Positions 41,836 through 51,953 of a DNA stretch of 64,000 nucleotides are shown here, in pieces (the first letter of the stretch is position 1; every line of letters begins with the position of its first letter). Position numbers and translations under genes: made by a program. The stretch is from an uncultured Pelagibacteraceae bacterium (GTDB taxonomy: Bacteria; Pseudomonadota; Alphaproteobacteria; Pelagibacterales; Pelagibacteraceae). The notes beneath the pieces are model-generated. The model searched no databases, was not told the DNA's origin, and was given only the letters and a program-made list of their open reading frames with translations. The stretch lies in NCBI GenBank assembly GCA_902545035.1, contig CACCEJ010000003.1, positions 1 through 64,000 on the forward strand, read 5' to 3'.

Positions 41836-42758
41836 TTATTATATTTTATTGATTTAATTTCATGATTTCTATTTAAATTTAGTACAATTGAGGAATATTT
41901 TGGAGCAAATTTAAACATATTTTGGGTAATCCTCTGGTATGTCTGCATAAATGTTAATACTTCATTTTTACTCATTACTTTATCATTTGCTTTGTTTTTC
42001 GAGTTTAATTTTAACAAGGACTCTTGTTTAAGCCGCCAACTCTGTAATAATTTAAAATTACCAGCTTTTAAGAATAACATGCAGTCTAATTTTGAAAACA
42101 ATTTTTTATATTTAGTCTGTAATTGTCGATTTACAAATTTTCTCCATTTTAAATTTTTATCTTCTTTTTTCTCTAGAGGGTTAATAGATTTTTTTAAAGT
42201 AATTTTTTTTTCAGCTCTTGCTCCTACACACCAACCCTCAAAGATAATAACATCTGGCACTCTTTTAACTAAATACCAAGACTTTCTTTTAAGTCTATCA
42301 TCTATAGCTTTATTAAATTTTGGAATTCTATACTGACTGAATTTTTTTTTTTTTATTTTTTTTAAAAGATCAAACATAAAATTTACATCATGAGTTCCTG
42401 GAACACCCCTAGTTTTTAATAAGGGATGGATTTTTTTAGACAACTTTATTCTATCTTTTCTAGTTTTGTACAAATCATCAATTGAGATTTTAAAAACGCT
42501 AAGCTTAAAATATTTTGTCAGAATAATTTTTAAAATAGAACTAATTGTTGTTTTGCCAGTTCCTTGGCCTCCTGCTAAGCCAATTAAATAAGGTTTTGAT
42601 TTTTTTGCTTTATTTGAAATCCAGAAACTAATTGGAATTAAAAAAGATTTTATCATCTTCTCTTTATTTTTAAATTTTTCTTTAGATGTTTCTTGGGATC
42701 TAATAAATTTAATACAATCTTTACTAACTTTTCTGTAACAGTCGCCAATTGGTTGCAT
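41832..42758 (-). CDS. P-loop kinase, D-glycerate 3-kinase-like
   Basis: 308 aa; LIGLAGGQGTGKTTISSIL, ISIDDLYKTRKDR, VIIFEGWCVGA. Confidence 0.8.
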   Translation of the reverse strand: MQPIGDCYRKVSKDCIKFIRSQETSKEKFKNKEKMIKSFLIPISFWISNKAKKSKPYLIGLAGGQGTGKTTISSILKIILTKYFKLSVFKISIDDLYKTRKDRIKLSKKIHPLLKTRGVPGTHDVNFMFDLLKKIKKKKFSQYRIPKFNKAIDDRLKRKSWYLVKRVPDVIIFEGWCVGARAEKKITLKKSINPLEKKEDKNLKWRKFVNRQLQTKYKKLFSKLDCMLFLKAGNFKLLQSWRLKQESLLKLNSKNKANDKVMSKNEVLTFMQTYQRITQNMFKFAPKYSSIVLNLNRNHEIKSIKYNK

Positions 42759-42766
42759 AAAGAAAT

Positions 42767-43135
42767 TTATTGTTTTTGATCTAGTGGATGATTCTTTCCA
42801 TCATTTACAGGGACATCCTCAATTTCGAATGGCTCTACACCCTCTATACATGCAATATTTACACCATATATTTTTGGATTACTTCTAGGTCTGTTATGAG
42901 TGTGAATTCCACAGACAGAGCAAAAGTAATGTTTAGCGGTATTAGTATAAAACTGATAAAGTGATAACTTATCCTCTCCTTTTGTAAGTTTAAAATCATC
43001 AGGACCAAGCACTCCTATAATGTAACCTTTTTTTTTACAGATTGAACAATTGCAACGCATGATCTTTTCTACACCACCTATAGGAATTTTTACTTCTGCT
43101 TCAATTGCTCCACAGTGACAAGTCAACTTTTTCAT
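42767..43135 (-). CDS. GFA/CENP-V domain protein
   Basis: 122 aa; CHCGAIEAEV, RCNCSICKKKGY, HYFCSVCGIHTHNRPRS. Confidence 0.9.
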   Translation of the reverse strand: MKKLTCHCGAIEAEVKIPIGGVEKIMRCNCSICKKKGYIIGVLGPDDFKLTKGEDKLSLYQFYTNTAKHYFCSVCGIHTHNRPRSNPKIYGVNIACIEGVEPFEIEDVPVNDGKNHPLDQKQ

Positions 43136-43154
43136 ATTTAATCTCCTAATAAAA

Positions 43155-43637
43155 TTATTTATTAATAACTTTTAAATATTCTCCGTATCTTTTTAAACTT
43201 TCCTCTGGCCATATTTTTTTAGGATCATACATCTTTTCAAAACAAATTACATCATCTGTAAGGTTTAGCCATGGATCTTTATCTTTTGTAAAAATATGTA
43301 CTTGTGGTGGATAACTTTCTGAATTATCTAAAGTTTTAGTTCTAACTGTTAATCTACCAACAGCTGAGGCATAATCTGTGTAAATATAAGTTCCACATTT
43401 GGTACAAAAATATGCATTAGAAGTAGCGCCGCTTCCTGCTTTAAGTTCTGTTGATGCAACTTCTCCTTCTATAATTAAAGTGTTATCTAAGACGCTTGTA
43501 TTAATAACGTATGAAGACCCAGTTATAATTTTACAATCTTTGCAATGACAAGCTTGGGTGAATAAAGGTTTTTCTGTAATTCTATATTTAACCTGACCAC
43601 AAATACATCTTCCTGTTAAGCTTTCGTTTTTTTCCAT
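43155..43637 (-). CDS. GFA/CENP-V domain protein
   Basis: 160 aa; GRCICGQVKYRI, ACHCKDCKIITGSSYV, YFCTKCGTYIY. Confidence 0.9.
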   Translation of the reverse strand: MEKNESLTGRCICGQVKYRITEKPLFTQACHCKDCKIITGSSYVINTSVLDNTLIIEGEVASTELKAGSGATSNAYFCTKCGTYIYTDYASAVGRLTVRTKTLDNSESYPPQVHIFTKDKDPWLNLTDDVICFEKMYDPKKIWPEESLKRYGEYLKVINK

Positions 43638-43671
43638 TTATTCTCTTTAAACTATTTATGGTTAAAGTTAT

Positions 43672-43692
43672 CCACATGTATACAACATGTGG
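43672..43692. promoter_or_regulatory. perfect inverted repeat in the GFA/umuD divergent intergenic region
   Basis: CCACATGT-ataca-ACATGTGG; left flank completes TTATCCACA (consensus DnaA-box sequence, 43668-43676). Confidence 0.5.
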
Positions 43693-43752
43693 TTTTGATG
43701 TTCACGTTTTGATTCACTTTTGATTCAGTTACAGACTCAAAATACAACCTGA

Positions 43753-43781
43753 TTGACACTATTGAATAACTTAGATATTAA
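43753..43781 (+). promoter_or_regulatory. sigma70-type promoter of umuDC
   Basis: TTGACA (43753-43758), 17-bp spacer, TATTAA (43776-43781). Confidence 0.6.
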
Positions 43782-43784
43782 TTA

Positions 43785-43799
43785 GAACAAAATAAGAAC
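43785..43799 (+). promoter_or_regulatory. LexA (SOS) box upstream of umuD
   Basis: GAAC-AAAATAA-GAAC, exact GAAC-N7-GAAC, 4 bp before the umuD ATG and downstream of the promoter. Confidence 0.8.
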
Positions 43800-43803
43800 A
43801 TTT

Positions 43804-44199
43804 ATGAAGCTAACTATACCTTACTATTTACATAAAGCTGGCGCGGGTTTTCCGTCCCCTGCTACTGACTATATTGAGGAAGATATTGATTTAAATGTTC
43901 ATTTAATCAAAAACGTTCCGGCAACTTTCATTATAAGAGTTCAGGGGAAATCAATGGTGGATGTGGGAATTAATGATGGCGATCTATTAGTTGTTGATAA
44001 GAGTTTAACACCAAAAAATTTCTCAACAGTTATTGCAAATGTTCATGATGAACTAGTTGTTAAAAGTTTAGTTCAAGAAAGAGATAAAAAATTTTTAACA
44101 TCAGGCTCTAAAGAATTTACAGATCGAATTTTAATTAATGAAGATGAGGATATATTTATTTGGGGAGTCGTAACTTATGTCATCCATTCAGTATACTAA
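43804..44199 (+). CDS. umuD: UmuD-like translesion polymerase V accessory peptidase
   Basis: 131 aa; [20 protein letters not shown] cleavage region; [27 protein letters not shown]. Confidence 0.95.
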   Translation: MKLTIPYYLHKAGAGFPSPATDYIEEDIDLNVHLIKNVPATFIIRVQGKSMVDVGINDGDLLVVDKSLTPKNFSTVIANVHDELVVKSLVQERDKKFLTSGSKEFTDRILINEDEDIFIWGVVTYVIHSVY

Positions 44200-45457
44200 A
44201 AAAATAGCACTTATTGATTGTAACTCTTTTTATGTTTCTTGTGAGAGATTATTCAATCCTAAAATAAGAAAAAAACCTGTTGTAGTTTTATCTAATAATG
44301 ATGGTTGTATAATTTCAAGATCAACTGAAGCAAAAGCTTTAGGTATTAAAATGGGAGAACCTTACTTCAAAGCAAAAGATATTATTATTAAAAATAAAGT
44401 TAATGTTTTTTCATCTAATTATTCTTTGTATGGAGATTTATCTAGAAGAGTGATGCGAACGCTAAAAAGATTTAATTCTGCTATTGAAGTTTATTCTATT
44501 GATGAAGCATTTCTAGATTTGTCAAATTTTTCAGATGACGAAGTTGAAAAGGTTGGAAGAGAAATTAGAGAAACAGTTTTAAAGTGGACAGGTATTCCAA
44601 CTAGTATTGGTATTGCTAAAACGAAAACTTTAAGCAAAGTTGCAAATCATATTGCAAAGAAAAAAAAATCAGGTGTAACAAGTTTGATAGGAATTGAAAA
44701 TATTGATCCAATATTAGAAAAAGTTGAAATTAATGATGTATGGGGTGTAGGAAGACAGTTAACAAAATTTTATCATAAAAACGGAATTTATAATGCAAAG
44801 CAACTAAAAAATAAATCAAATACGTGGATAAAGAAAAACTCTAATGTTTTAGGTTCAAGAACTGCAATGGAGCTAAGAGGAGTTCCTTGTATTGATTTAG
44901 AAACAACACAAACAAAAAGAAAAAGCTGTGTTGTATCTCGTTCTTTTGGTCAAAGAATTGAAAAATACCAAGAACTAAAAGAAGCAGTTGCAAATTATTG
45001 TTTAAATGCATCTGAAAAAATCAGATCTGAGTCTTTAATTGCAAAGTCAATTACAGTTTTTGTTAGGACAAGTCCTTTTCAAAGTAGATTTGGATATTAT
45101 TCAAACTCAAAAACCATAGATTTTGCGATTTCAACGAATAATAGTATTGAAATAGTTAAAACTGCTTTAGTTGCTTTAGACTCTATCTTTAAAAATGGCT
45201 ACCGTTACCAAAAAGCAGGTGTAATGCTGACTGGTTTATCTAATGAAGATGGTAGTAAGAACCTATTTTCTTCTGAAAGGGACGAGAAAATAAAGGGCTT
45301 AATGAGGTCTATTGATAATACGAACTATCGGTATGGAAGATCCACATTAAGTCTTGCAAGTGCTGGTGTTCAAAAAAGATGGAACATGAGAAGAGAGCAT
45401 TCTTCTAAAATAGATACAGCTGATTTTTACTTACTACCAACGATTAGAGCTAATTAA
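44177..45457 (+). CDS. umuC: Y-family DNA polymerase UmuC
   Basis: 426 aa; [52 protein letters not shown]. Confidence 0.96.
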   Translation: MSSIQYTKKIALIDCNSFYVSCERLFNPKIRKKPVVVLSNNDGCIISRSTEAKALGIKMGEPYFKAKDIIIKNKVNVFSSNYSLYGDLSRRVMRTLKRFNSAIEVYSIDEAFLDLSNFSDDEVEKVGREIRETVLKWTGIPTSIGIAKTKTLSKVANHIAKKKKSGVTSLIGIENIDPILEKVEINDVWGVGRQLTKFYHKNGIYNAKQLKNKSNTWIKKNSNVLGSRTAMELRGVPCIDLETTQTKRKSCVVSRSFGQRIEKYQELKEAVANYCLNASEKIRSESLIAKSITVFVRTSPFQSRFGYYSNSKTIDFAISTNNSIEIVKTALVALDSIFKNGYRYQKAGVMLTGLSNEDGSKNLFSSERDEKIKGLMRSIDNTNYRYGRSTLSLASAGVQKRWNMRREHSSKIDTADFYLLPTIRAN

Positions 45458-46421
45458 TTTTAATTTCAGGTAATGGCTTTGTCCATTTAATAGATTTGGA
45501 AATTTTTTTACCATATGTGTTGCTTCTATGATTGCGTTTTCTATATCTAACATATGAAATTGATTCTTTATTTTCTGATAAATATGAGCATTTATCCTGA
45601 TCTAAAATTTCCTCACATTTATTGCTAAATCCGAATTCTTTTACTGTTAAAGATTGTGTTGGAGTTTCATTTAAAAATGAATCTTTAAGCCAACGATAAA
45701 AACCCCATTTAAATGTGTATCCATTACCTATAGTGAAGTTTGGCCCATATACCTCAAAAACTTTCTTATTATCAACCCATGCTAATATCTCTCCATTATC
45801 TTCTTTTGAAGCTAATATTTTGAAACTTATAGTTCTGTAATTTTTAAATTGATCAACAGTTCCCAAGGGAAATTTATATGTAACTTTATCAAAGTTGGAA
45901 TTTTCAGGATCACCTTTTAGATAAAAAACCTCTTTAGTAAAGTTTAACTGGTGAACAACTTCATTTCCGTGATATTGTAATTTCATCCAAGGTAAAAGTC
46001 TCGAATTTCCTTTGTTAGCGATAACTTGAAAAAAACTTCCTCCTACCGCAGGATGGGTTGGAAAATCATTTAGCTTAAACGTATATTTTACATACACGGG
46101 CTTTTTAAATTTTCTTGGCTTTTTTTTATTTGCCATTTCCCATCTTTGATTTCTTTCACCTGTTCTTTCCCAATCTTTTTTATTTCCTTTAAATTTAGTA
46201 TCTAAAGTAATTTTTATTGCCTTACCATCTGTGTCTTCAAAAATAGAAAGTGCTTTTTTTTTAGAAATAGATCTTGTATCATTTTTCAACTCTGAACTAG
46301 CTTTTCCTAATAAAACTTCTTTTTTTAAAAATTTATACGGGTTTTCAGATGCATGGATATTAAATGTAAATAAGAAAAAAAATGATATCAGTAATATTTT
46401 CATAGATATGATTCTCATCAT
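45450..46421 (-). CDS. exported polysaccharide lyase-like protein (heparin lyase I-like jelly roll)
   Basis: 323 aa; signal peptide; [35 protein letters not shown] resembles Polysacc_lyase-type folds. Confidence 0.6.
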   Translation of the reverse strand: MMRIISMKILLISFFFLFTFNIHASENPYKFLKKEVLLGKASSELKNDTRSISKKKALSIFEDTDGKAIKITLDTKFKGNKKDWERTGERNQRWEMANKKKPRKFKKPVYVKYTFKLNDFPTHPAVGGSFFQVIANKGNSRLLPWMKLQYHGNEVVHQLNFTKEVFYLKGDPENSNFDKVTYKFPLGTVDQFKNYRTISFKILASKEDNGEILAWVDNKKVFEVYGPNFTIGNGYTFKWGFYRWLKDSFLNETPTQSLTVKEFGFSNKCEEILDQDKCSYLSENKESISYVRYRKRNHRSNTYGKKISKSIKWTKPLPEIKIN

Positions 46422-46426
46422 ATAAA

Positions 46427-47881
46427 CTAACTACCAAATGCTATTCTACTTGAATAATGAACGTAGCACCCTTCAGAATGTTTACTCTCACAATCTTTCA
46501 TACCTTTTTTTATAGTAATTTTTTTTGAAGGGCCTTTAGTTTTAAACAAATATTTTTCATCTTTTTTATTTTTTATTACAACTACAAAATTATTTCTAAT
46601 TTCAGGCTTATACTTGCCTGTAAAGTAAAAACACCTTTCACCCATAAAACTATTATGTTTTTTTAGGTTTTTTGAATCATTTTTTATTATATCTTTAAAT
46701 TTAATCTCATCATTATCTGAAGTACAATATTTCATCCTTTGCTTAGCTGAAACTTTACACATTCTTTTATCAAAAATTAAATTTTCTAGTTTTGTTATAT
46801 TTGGATGATCTGGAAATTTCTCTTTATAAAAATAGTAAAAACTTAGTTCTGTGGGAAAATTTTTAGAATAAGTTTTTTTGTATTTTGTTTTACCTGCACT
46901 ATCATTTGTCTTGGCATATATCCAAATCAGCTTATTATTAGCTAGTGTGTTTATTAAAAATTCAATTGCATAATGTAAATTTTGATATTCCTTTTCATAC
47001 TTTCTATCCCATAAGTTAAATCCTTGAATTTCAGCAATATGAGCCATTTTCATTAATCCCATTATTGATTTTGCAGTATAACCTATTGCATGTGCTCCTC
47101 TTTGTGCTTCCAAAGGAAGTGCTCCCTTTTTAGTCATTGTAATTAAATATAAATCCCAAAGTTCTAGTTCTTTTTCAAATGCATCTTTATCATTTAATAA
47201 TGAGAGAGCTGCCAAATGCATGTTTGTTATTTCGATTAAGTGATTTTGAGGAACTTTTTTCTTAAATAAATTAAATTTTTTAATTCTTTCATATTTCCAA
47301 TTTTTCTGGGTGTGGGTATAATATTTTAGATTAGGTTCATATCTTCTATAAAACCATTCTTTAAAATCTGGATGCACACTTTTATTTTCTGCTTTCAAAG
47401 CAATTGCATAAGCCTCTATCATTGGTCCGGCAAAATATTTTTCAAACAAAAATACAGCTTCTGAGGATTTAATTTTTTTATAATCATGTGGCCAACTAGA
47501 CCAGTCAGTAGGTTTTAAAAAATCATCTTTTATAATTTTTTCTGTATTAGTTATAATTACATTGCATGCTTCAGTTTCGCCGATAAGACACGCTCTTGAA
47601 ATAGCATTAATTATTTTTGGAGTTTCGTATATCCAATCTTTCATATCAAAATATTTTTTTCCTTGTCTTAACAAATTTTCATCTAACCATTCGCTTGAGA
47701 AAATCTCTGGAAATTTTGGCCAATTATAATTTTTGTCTAATTTATCAAAACATTGAAAGTCACAATTTTCTGCAGAAAAACTTTCAAAGTCAATCATGAC
47801 ATCTCCAGGATTTTCTAACCCTTTGGCAATAGGAATATTAAATGATAAAAATAAAAATATAATTAATAAGAATTTTTTCAT
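46427..47881 (-). CDS. exported alginate lyase-like (alpha/alpha barrel) protein
   Basis: 484 aa; signal peptide; helical AISRACLIGETEACNVIIT...LPLEAQRGAHAIGYTAKSIMGLMKMAHIAEIQGFNLWD. Confidence 0.6.
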   Translation of the reverse strand: MKKFLLIIFLFLSFNIPIAKGLENPGDVMIDFESFSAENCDFQCFDKLDKNYNWPKFPEIFSSEWLDENLLRQGKKYFDMKDWIYETPKIINAISRACLIGETEACNVIITNTEKIIKDDFLKPTDWSSWPHDYKKIKSSEAVFLFEKYFAGPMIEAYAIALKAENKSVHPDFKEWFYRRYEPNLKYYTHTQKNWKYERIKKFNLFKKKVPQNHLIEITNMHLAALSLLNDKDAFEKELELWDLYLITMTKKGALPLEAQRGAHAIGYTAKSIMGLMKMAHIAEIQGFNLWDRKYEKEYQNLHYAIEFLINTLANNKLIWIYAKTNDSAGKTKYKKTYSKNFPTELSFYYFYKEKFPDHPNITKLENLIFDKRMCKVSAKQRMKYCTSDNDEIKFKDIIKNDSKNLKKHNSFMGERCFYFTGKYKPEIRNNFVVVIKNKKDEKYLFKTKGPSKKITIKKGMKDCESKHSEGCYVHYSSRIAFGS

Positions 47882-47890
47882 TTGTATATT

Positions 47891-48901
47891 TTAGTTAAGT
47901 ATTAAATTTTTTGTTGAACCATCTTTATAAGTGAACTCTACCTCTTCTTTTGAAATAGACTTTATTGATGTAAAACCATCATATTCAGTTATAAATTCAT
48001 TTAATTTTTTTCTACTTTTCTTTGACATTTTTTTACCAGGTGCGTTCACACCCACATCAATTATTAATTCAGCACCATTTAGAAAAGCATTTACATAAGC
48101 TTTTATTGGAGGGCCACAGGTCATAGCCTCTGTCAACCAAATTGGTTTATCGACATCAACACTTTTTAATAAATCAGCAAATTCATCTACCCATAGTTCT
48201 TTATCGCACTGACCATCTGGACCGCTTATATGGTGAATGTTTGCAATATCAAAGTGATCCTTAATTTTTGGCAAAGCTGATTTCCAATATTTTTTATTTT
48301 CTGGAAACATTCCTGCAGCTCCAGCCATAACGATAACTGCATCTGGTTGCTGTTCTTTAATTACTTTTGAAGAAAAATTAAAAATTTCAACAAAATCTTC
48401 TTCACTTCCTTTAAAAAACATATCAAACTCAGGTTCATTCATCACATCCCAATATATAATTGGTTTTGTTAATCCAGGCATGTCATTTGAACCATCTCCA
48501 TCATAACGGTCCACTAATTTTATAAGAAAAGCTTTATAATCTTCCATGGAACAAGGTTTGCTCAAATATTTTGTAAAACGTTTTCCAAATGGACTTCTGG
48601 CTTTTTTTCTTTTACAAGATTTTTGATCCCAATTTGTATGAGGCCAGATAGTTGCTAAAATTGTTTGATTGTGATCTTGAGCATATACAACGTATTTATC
48701 TACATCTTCCCAAAAAAATTTACCTTTTTCACTTTCTATGTGATTCCATACAAAGGGTCCTGGGTGAGGTCTAACCCACTGTCCATCTTTGCCACGCATT
48801 TTTTTATCTCTCATTTCGGTTAATTCACCAAATCTAGATTGAGAATTTGCGAAATTAGTTAAAAATAAAAGTGATAATAAAATTATTAATAGTTTTTTCA
48901 T
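47891..48901 (-). CDS. exported clan GH-A glycoside hydrolase-like protein
   Basis: 336 aa; signal peptide; IIYWDVMNEPEFD (acid/base Glu) and KPIWLTEAMT (nucleophile Glu). Confidence 0.7.
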   Translation of the reverse strand: MKKLLIILLSLLFLTNFANSQSRFGELTEMRDKKMRGKDGQWVRPHPGPFVWNHIESEKGKFFWEDVDKYVVYAQDHNQTILATIWPHTNWDQKSCKRKKARSPFGKRFTKYLSKPCSMEDYKAFLIKLVDRYDGDGSNDMPGLTKPIIYWDVMNEPEFDMFFKGSEEDFVEIFNFSSKVIKEQQPDAVIVMAGAAGMFPENKKYWKSALPKIKDHFDIANIHHISGPDGQCDKELWVDEFADLLKSVDVDKPIWLTEAMTCGPPIKAYVNAFLNGAELIIDVGVNAPGKKMSKKSRKKLNEFITEYDGFTSIKSISKEEVEFTYKDGSTKNLILN

Positions 48902-48903
48902 TA

Positions 48904-49908
48904 TTAAAAAGGTCTTGGGTTATTTGGGTAGCCTAAATTTTTACAAGTTGCAGATTGTGGAGCAGTTTTACACAATACAACAACACTAACTCCTTCAAGT
49001 TGAGATTGATCTGATAGTTGCCTTATGATTTCATTGCATCCACTCCATAAATCTTCACACTTATCAGCTTTACCAACGTTAGAATATCTAATTTTAAGAT
49101 CTGGAACTTCTAAACCTTCATTGGTTGCCTGATGCATATGGTGTCTGTATGGTCCAAATTTAAATCTTACACTTGAGGCTCCTGCTAAAGTATCTCCGAA
49201 ATAACTGGATCTTAAAGTACCATCAATCCATAAATGCATAAAACCTTTTTCAGCCCACTTTATATTTAATAAAATATTTACCCACTTACCCTTTAATGGA
49301 GAAAAGTTAGGATCAAGATTAACAACATAATGTTCTGGATAAAAGTATTCAGCGCCCACCACTTCATTTTCATACGCTGTATAATTTGGAGAGTTAAAGT
49401 TCCATGTAAATCTATTATTTACAATGGCAAACGATCCATCATGGGTTTTTTCGCCTTTACCGTAAAGTTTTTTAAAATCAAATAAAGATATTGTATGCTT
49501 GTCAGTTCTTATATCCGCTGGAACAAAGTAACCAACTCTATACCATTTTGTTTTATTTTTTTTTGTAGTTTCTTTGTAAGGTTCCATGATTTGAAATCTT
49601 TGAGCATGACCTTCAATACCAAATCTTTTCCAATCGAGTTTATGCCCCTTATATGAATACTTTAAATCAAATTCTATTCCTTTTTCAGCAACACCCAGTC
49701 TATCCTCAAGCTTGTCAAAAAATTTATAAATATTTGGATTTTTAATATTTCTTGTATTAAAAACCATTTTGTTATCTGATTGAGCTTTTAGTACATAATT
49801 AGCAAAATCTTTCCTCTCTTGCTTTTTCATATTTGTATGCCATTTACCAGCGTACGAATATGATGGAATTAACAAGAGAGATAGAAGAATGATTAAAATT
49901 TTTTTCAT
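48904..49908 (-). CDS. exported polysaccharide lyase-like protein
   Basis: 334 aa; signal peptide; GKWVNILLNIKWAEKGFMHLWIDGTLRSSYFGDTLAGASSVRFKFGPYRHH. Confidence 0.65.
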   Translation of the reverse strand: MKKILIILLSLLLIPSYSYAGKWHTNMKKQERKDFANYVLKAQSDNKMVFNTRNIKNPNIYKFFDKLEDRLGVAEKGIEFDLKYSYKGHKLDWKRFGIEGHAQRFQIMEPYKETTKKNKTKWYRVGYFVPADIRTDKHTISLFDFKKLYGKGEKTHDGSFAIVNNRFTWNFNSPNYTAYENEVVGAEYFYPEHYVVNLDPNFSPLKGKWVNILLNIKWAEKGFMHLWIDGTLRSSYFGDTLAGASSVRFKFGPYRHHMHQATNEGLEVPDLKIRYSNVGKADKCEDLWSGCNEIIRQLSDQSQLEGVSVVVLCKTAPQSATCKNLGYPNNPRPF

Positions 49909-49911
49909 AAA

Positions 49912-50832
49912 TTATTTTGGTAAATTATTACAATCATGAAATAAGGCTGTTTTCTTACATTTTTTTCCACTTCTAAAAGAATCATAATAAGCAACTTGTG
50001 TTTTTACAGGAATTTTTCTTTTTCCATTGTAAATTCCAAAACGAAAACTAGGTCCCATTTTTTTTCCATCTTTTTTTCTTTTGAGCAACTTACCAAATGT
50101 TTTGCCTTTTGATTGATAAACTAATTTATCATTAATCCATAAATCAATGAAACCATCCTCTTTATCAGTCCAATTTACGTTCATTAAAAAATCATGCCAT
50201 TTGTTGTGCAAAGCCTTTGTAGGTATAATTAATTCTCTTCCATACCCTTCGCATTGGAGCACTCCATCTTTTTCAATTGTAACTCCTTCTCTTTCTAATT
50301 TGAACACTATTGGTATTTCAGGACAATCTTCATCAAAACCAGAAGAATTAACTCTATTCAATTGCTTAGTATAGTCACTTGGCATTTTAAATTGTCCTAA
50401 GATTGTATAGGCAGGTCTAATATGATTTGTACCTTCGGGGATATACATAGACCATGCATACCAAACATTTCCTATATGCCCTTTTGCACTAGATGGATAA
50501 TTTCCTTCAAAAATAACTTCACTCCGTCCAGCTTTATTAGATCTATCACAATCTCGTCGATGGCAATCACCATCTCTCATTTCAAAACGTAATGAATATT
50601 TTCCATCTCTAACAATTTTTGTCTCATATCTTAAATTCCAAGGATTTGGCGCGATACGTCCATGTGTTTCAATTTTACCCCATGATCCTGTTTTCTCTGG
50701 CCATTTTATAAATTTCGAGTGTTTAAAAACATAATTTTCATCTAAATATTTTTTAGGCGGATCTTTTGCTTGAGCAAAAGATGATAAAATTAAAATAAAA
50801 AAGATAATTAAAAGTTTTTTCATTTTATACAA
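49912..50832 (-). CDS. exported polysaccharide lyase-like protein
   Basis: 306 aa; signal peptide; KWHDFLMNVNWTDKEDGFIDLWINDKLVYQSKGKTFG...SFRFGIYNGKRK; RSEVIFEG. Confidence 0.7.
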   Translation of the reverse strand: MYKMKKLLIIFFILILSSFAQAKDPPKKYLDENYVFKHSKFIKWPEKTGSWGKIETHGRIAPNPWNLRYETKIVRDGKYSLRFEMRDGDCHRRDCDRSNKAGRSEVIFEGNYPSSAKGHIGNVWYAWSMYIPEGTNHIRPAYTILGQFKMPSDYTKQLNRVNSSGFDEDCPEIPIVFKLEREGVTIEKDGVLQCEGYGRELIIPTKALHNKWHDFLMNVNWTDKEDGFIDLWINDKLVYQSKGKTFGKLLKRKKDGKKMGPSFRFGIYNGKRKIPVKTQVAYYDSFRSGKKCKKTALFHDCNNLPK

Positions 50833-51953
50833 TTAGCATTAAATCCAATTAGATTGTCTATGCCATACTTTGATCTTTTGGCTAAATAAGTAATATCTTT
50901 TTCATGTTTTATTCCAGTTACCATTTCCATTAAGGTATCAATAGCTATAGCCTCTTGATGTGTGTGCTTTCTAGCATTATGTTTTTTATATTGATTATTT
51001 TTTTGCTTACCATCGTATTTTCTTGAGGAGAAACTTTCATAATCAGTGATCCCTAAATTTAATACTTCTGCTGCTTTAGTAATTCTATTCATAACTGAGT
51101 CTGGAACTTTAGCCCCCCAATTTTTAGCTAAATAGATGTAACCTAAAGCTGAATTTAAACCATAAGAGTGATACCATAAGGCTCGAAACCCTCTAAAAGA
51201 ATTATTATTGATATAGCCATCATCATAAAACACTTCCTCTATATTTTTAAATCTAAAATTGAATTCTTTTGCTGCTAGTTTTTTATTGTTTGTCCAATGA
51301 GCATAAGCTAAGTTTGGAATTCCTCCGTTTCCCATTGCATAAAATCCTTTTTCTTTCTCTAAAAATTCTTCAGGCTTAATAAATTTTTTATGCATTTTTT
51401 TAATATACTTATTAACAATTTTAATTTCTTTATCACTTAAGTAATCTTTAAGATAAATTGCTATCAGCAAATAATTTGTAAAAGCATCCCTTGCAAATTC
51501 ATATGCATGATACCAGCAAGGTGCCTCGGGATTTCCATCTTTCCAACATTTTGGTTTCTTTTTTAACTCTTCTTTACCGATTGTATCTAGTAAAACATTT
51601 GCTTTAGCTATTTTAATCAATATTCCTTTAGCGGCATCAATGTCAGTTTTATCATTATTACCAATTGCATTATGGGTAGCAACAGCATATGAGCTCATTG
51701 GACCAGTTAGATTTAGGTGATTCACACTTCTAGAATTACCCAGCGCCCATTCACTCATCCAATCTAAACGTATTAAGCTTTCAATTCTAGCTTTTTTATA
51801 TTTAGATTTAAAAGTCTCACCACCCACATATGAGCATGATTTAATCTTATCTATATAAAAATGTTTAGGAAAAGATATATCTTTAGATTTAACTTTTGCT
51901 TCAGCAGATAAACATAAAAATATACTAAATAAAATTAAGAAAATTTTTTTCAT
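50820..51953 (-). CDS. exported alginate lyase-like protein
   Basis: 377 aa; signal peptide; WYHAYEFARDAFTNYLLIAIYLKDYLSDKEIKIVNKYIKKM, GNGGIPNLAYAHW, YHSYGLNSALGYIYLAKNWG. Confidence 0.6.
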   Translation of the reverse strand: MKKIFLILFSIFLCLSAEAKVKSKDISFPKHFYIDKIKSCSYVGGETFKSKYKKARIESLIRLDWMSEWALGNSRSVNHLNLTGPMSSYAVATHNAIGNNDKTDIDAAKGILIKIAKANVLLDTIGKEELKKKPKCWKDGNPEAPCWYHAYEFARDAFTNYLLIAIYLKDYLSDKEIKIVNKYIKKMHKKFIKPEEFLEKEKGFYAMGNGGIPNLAYAHWTNNKKLAAKEFNFRFKNIEEVFYDDGYINNNSFRGFRALWYHSYGLNSALGYIYLAKNWGAKVPDSVMNRITKAAEVLNLGITDYESFSSRKYDGKQKNNQYKKHNARKHTHQEAIAIDTLMEMVTGIKHEKDITYLAKRSKYGIDNLIGFNANCIK

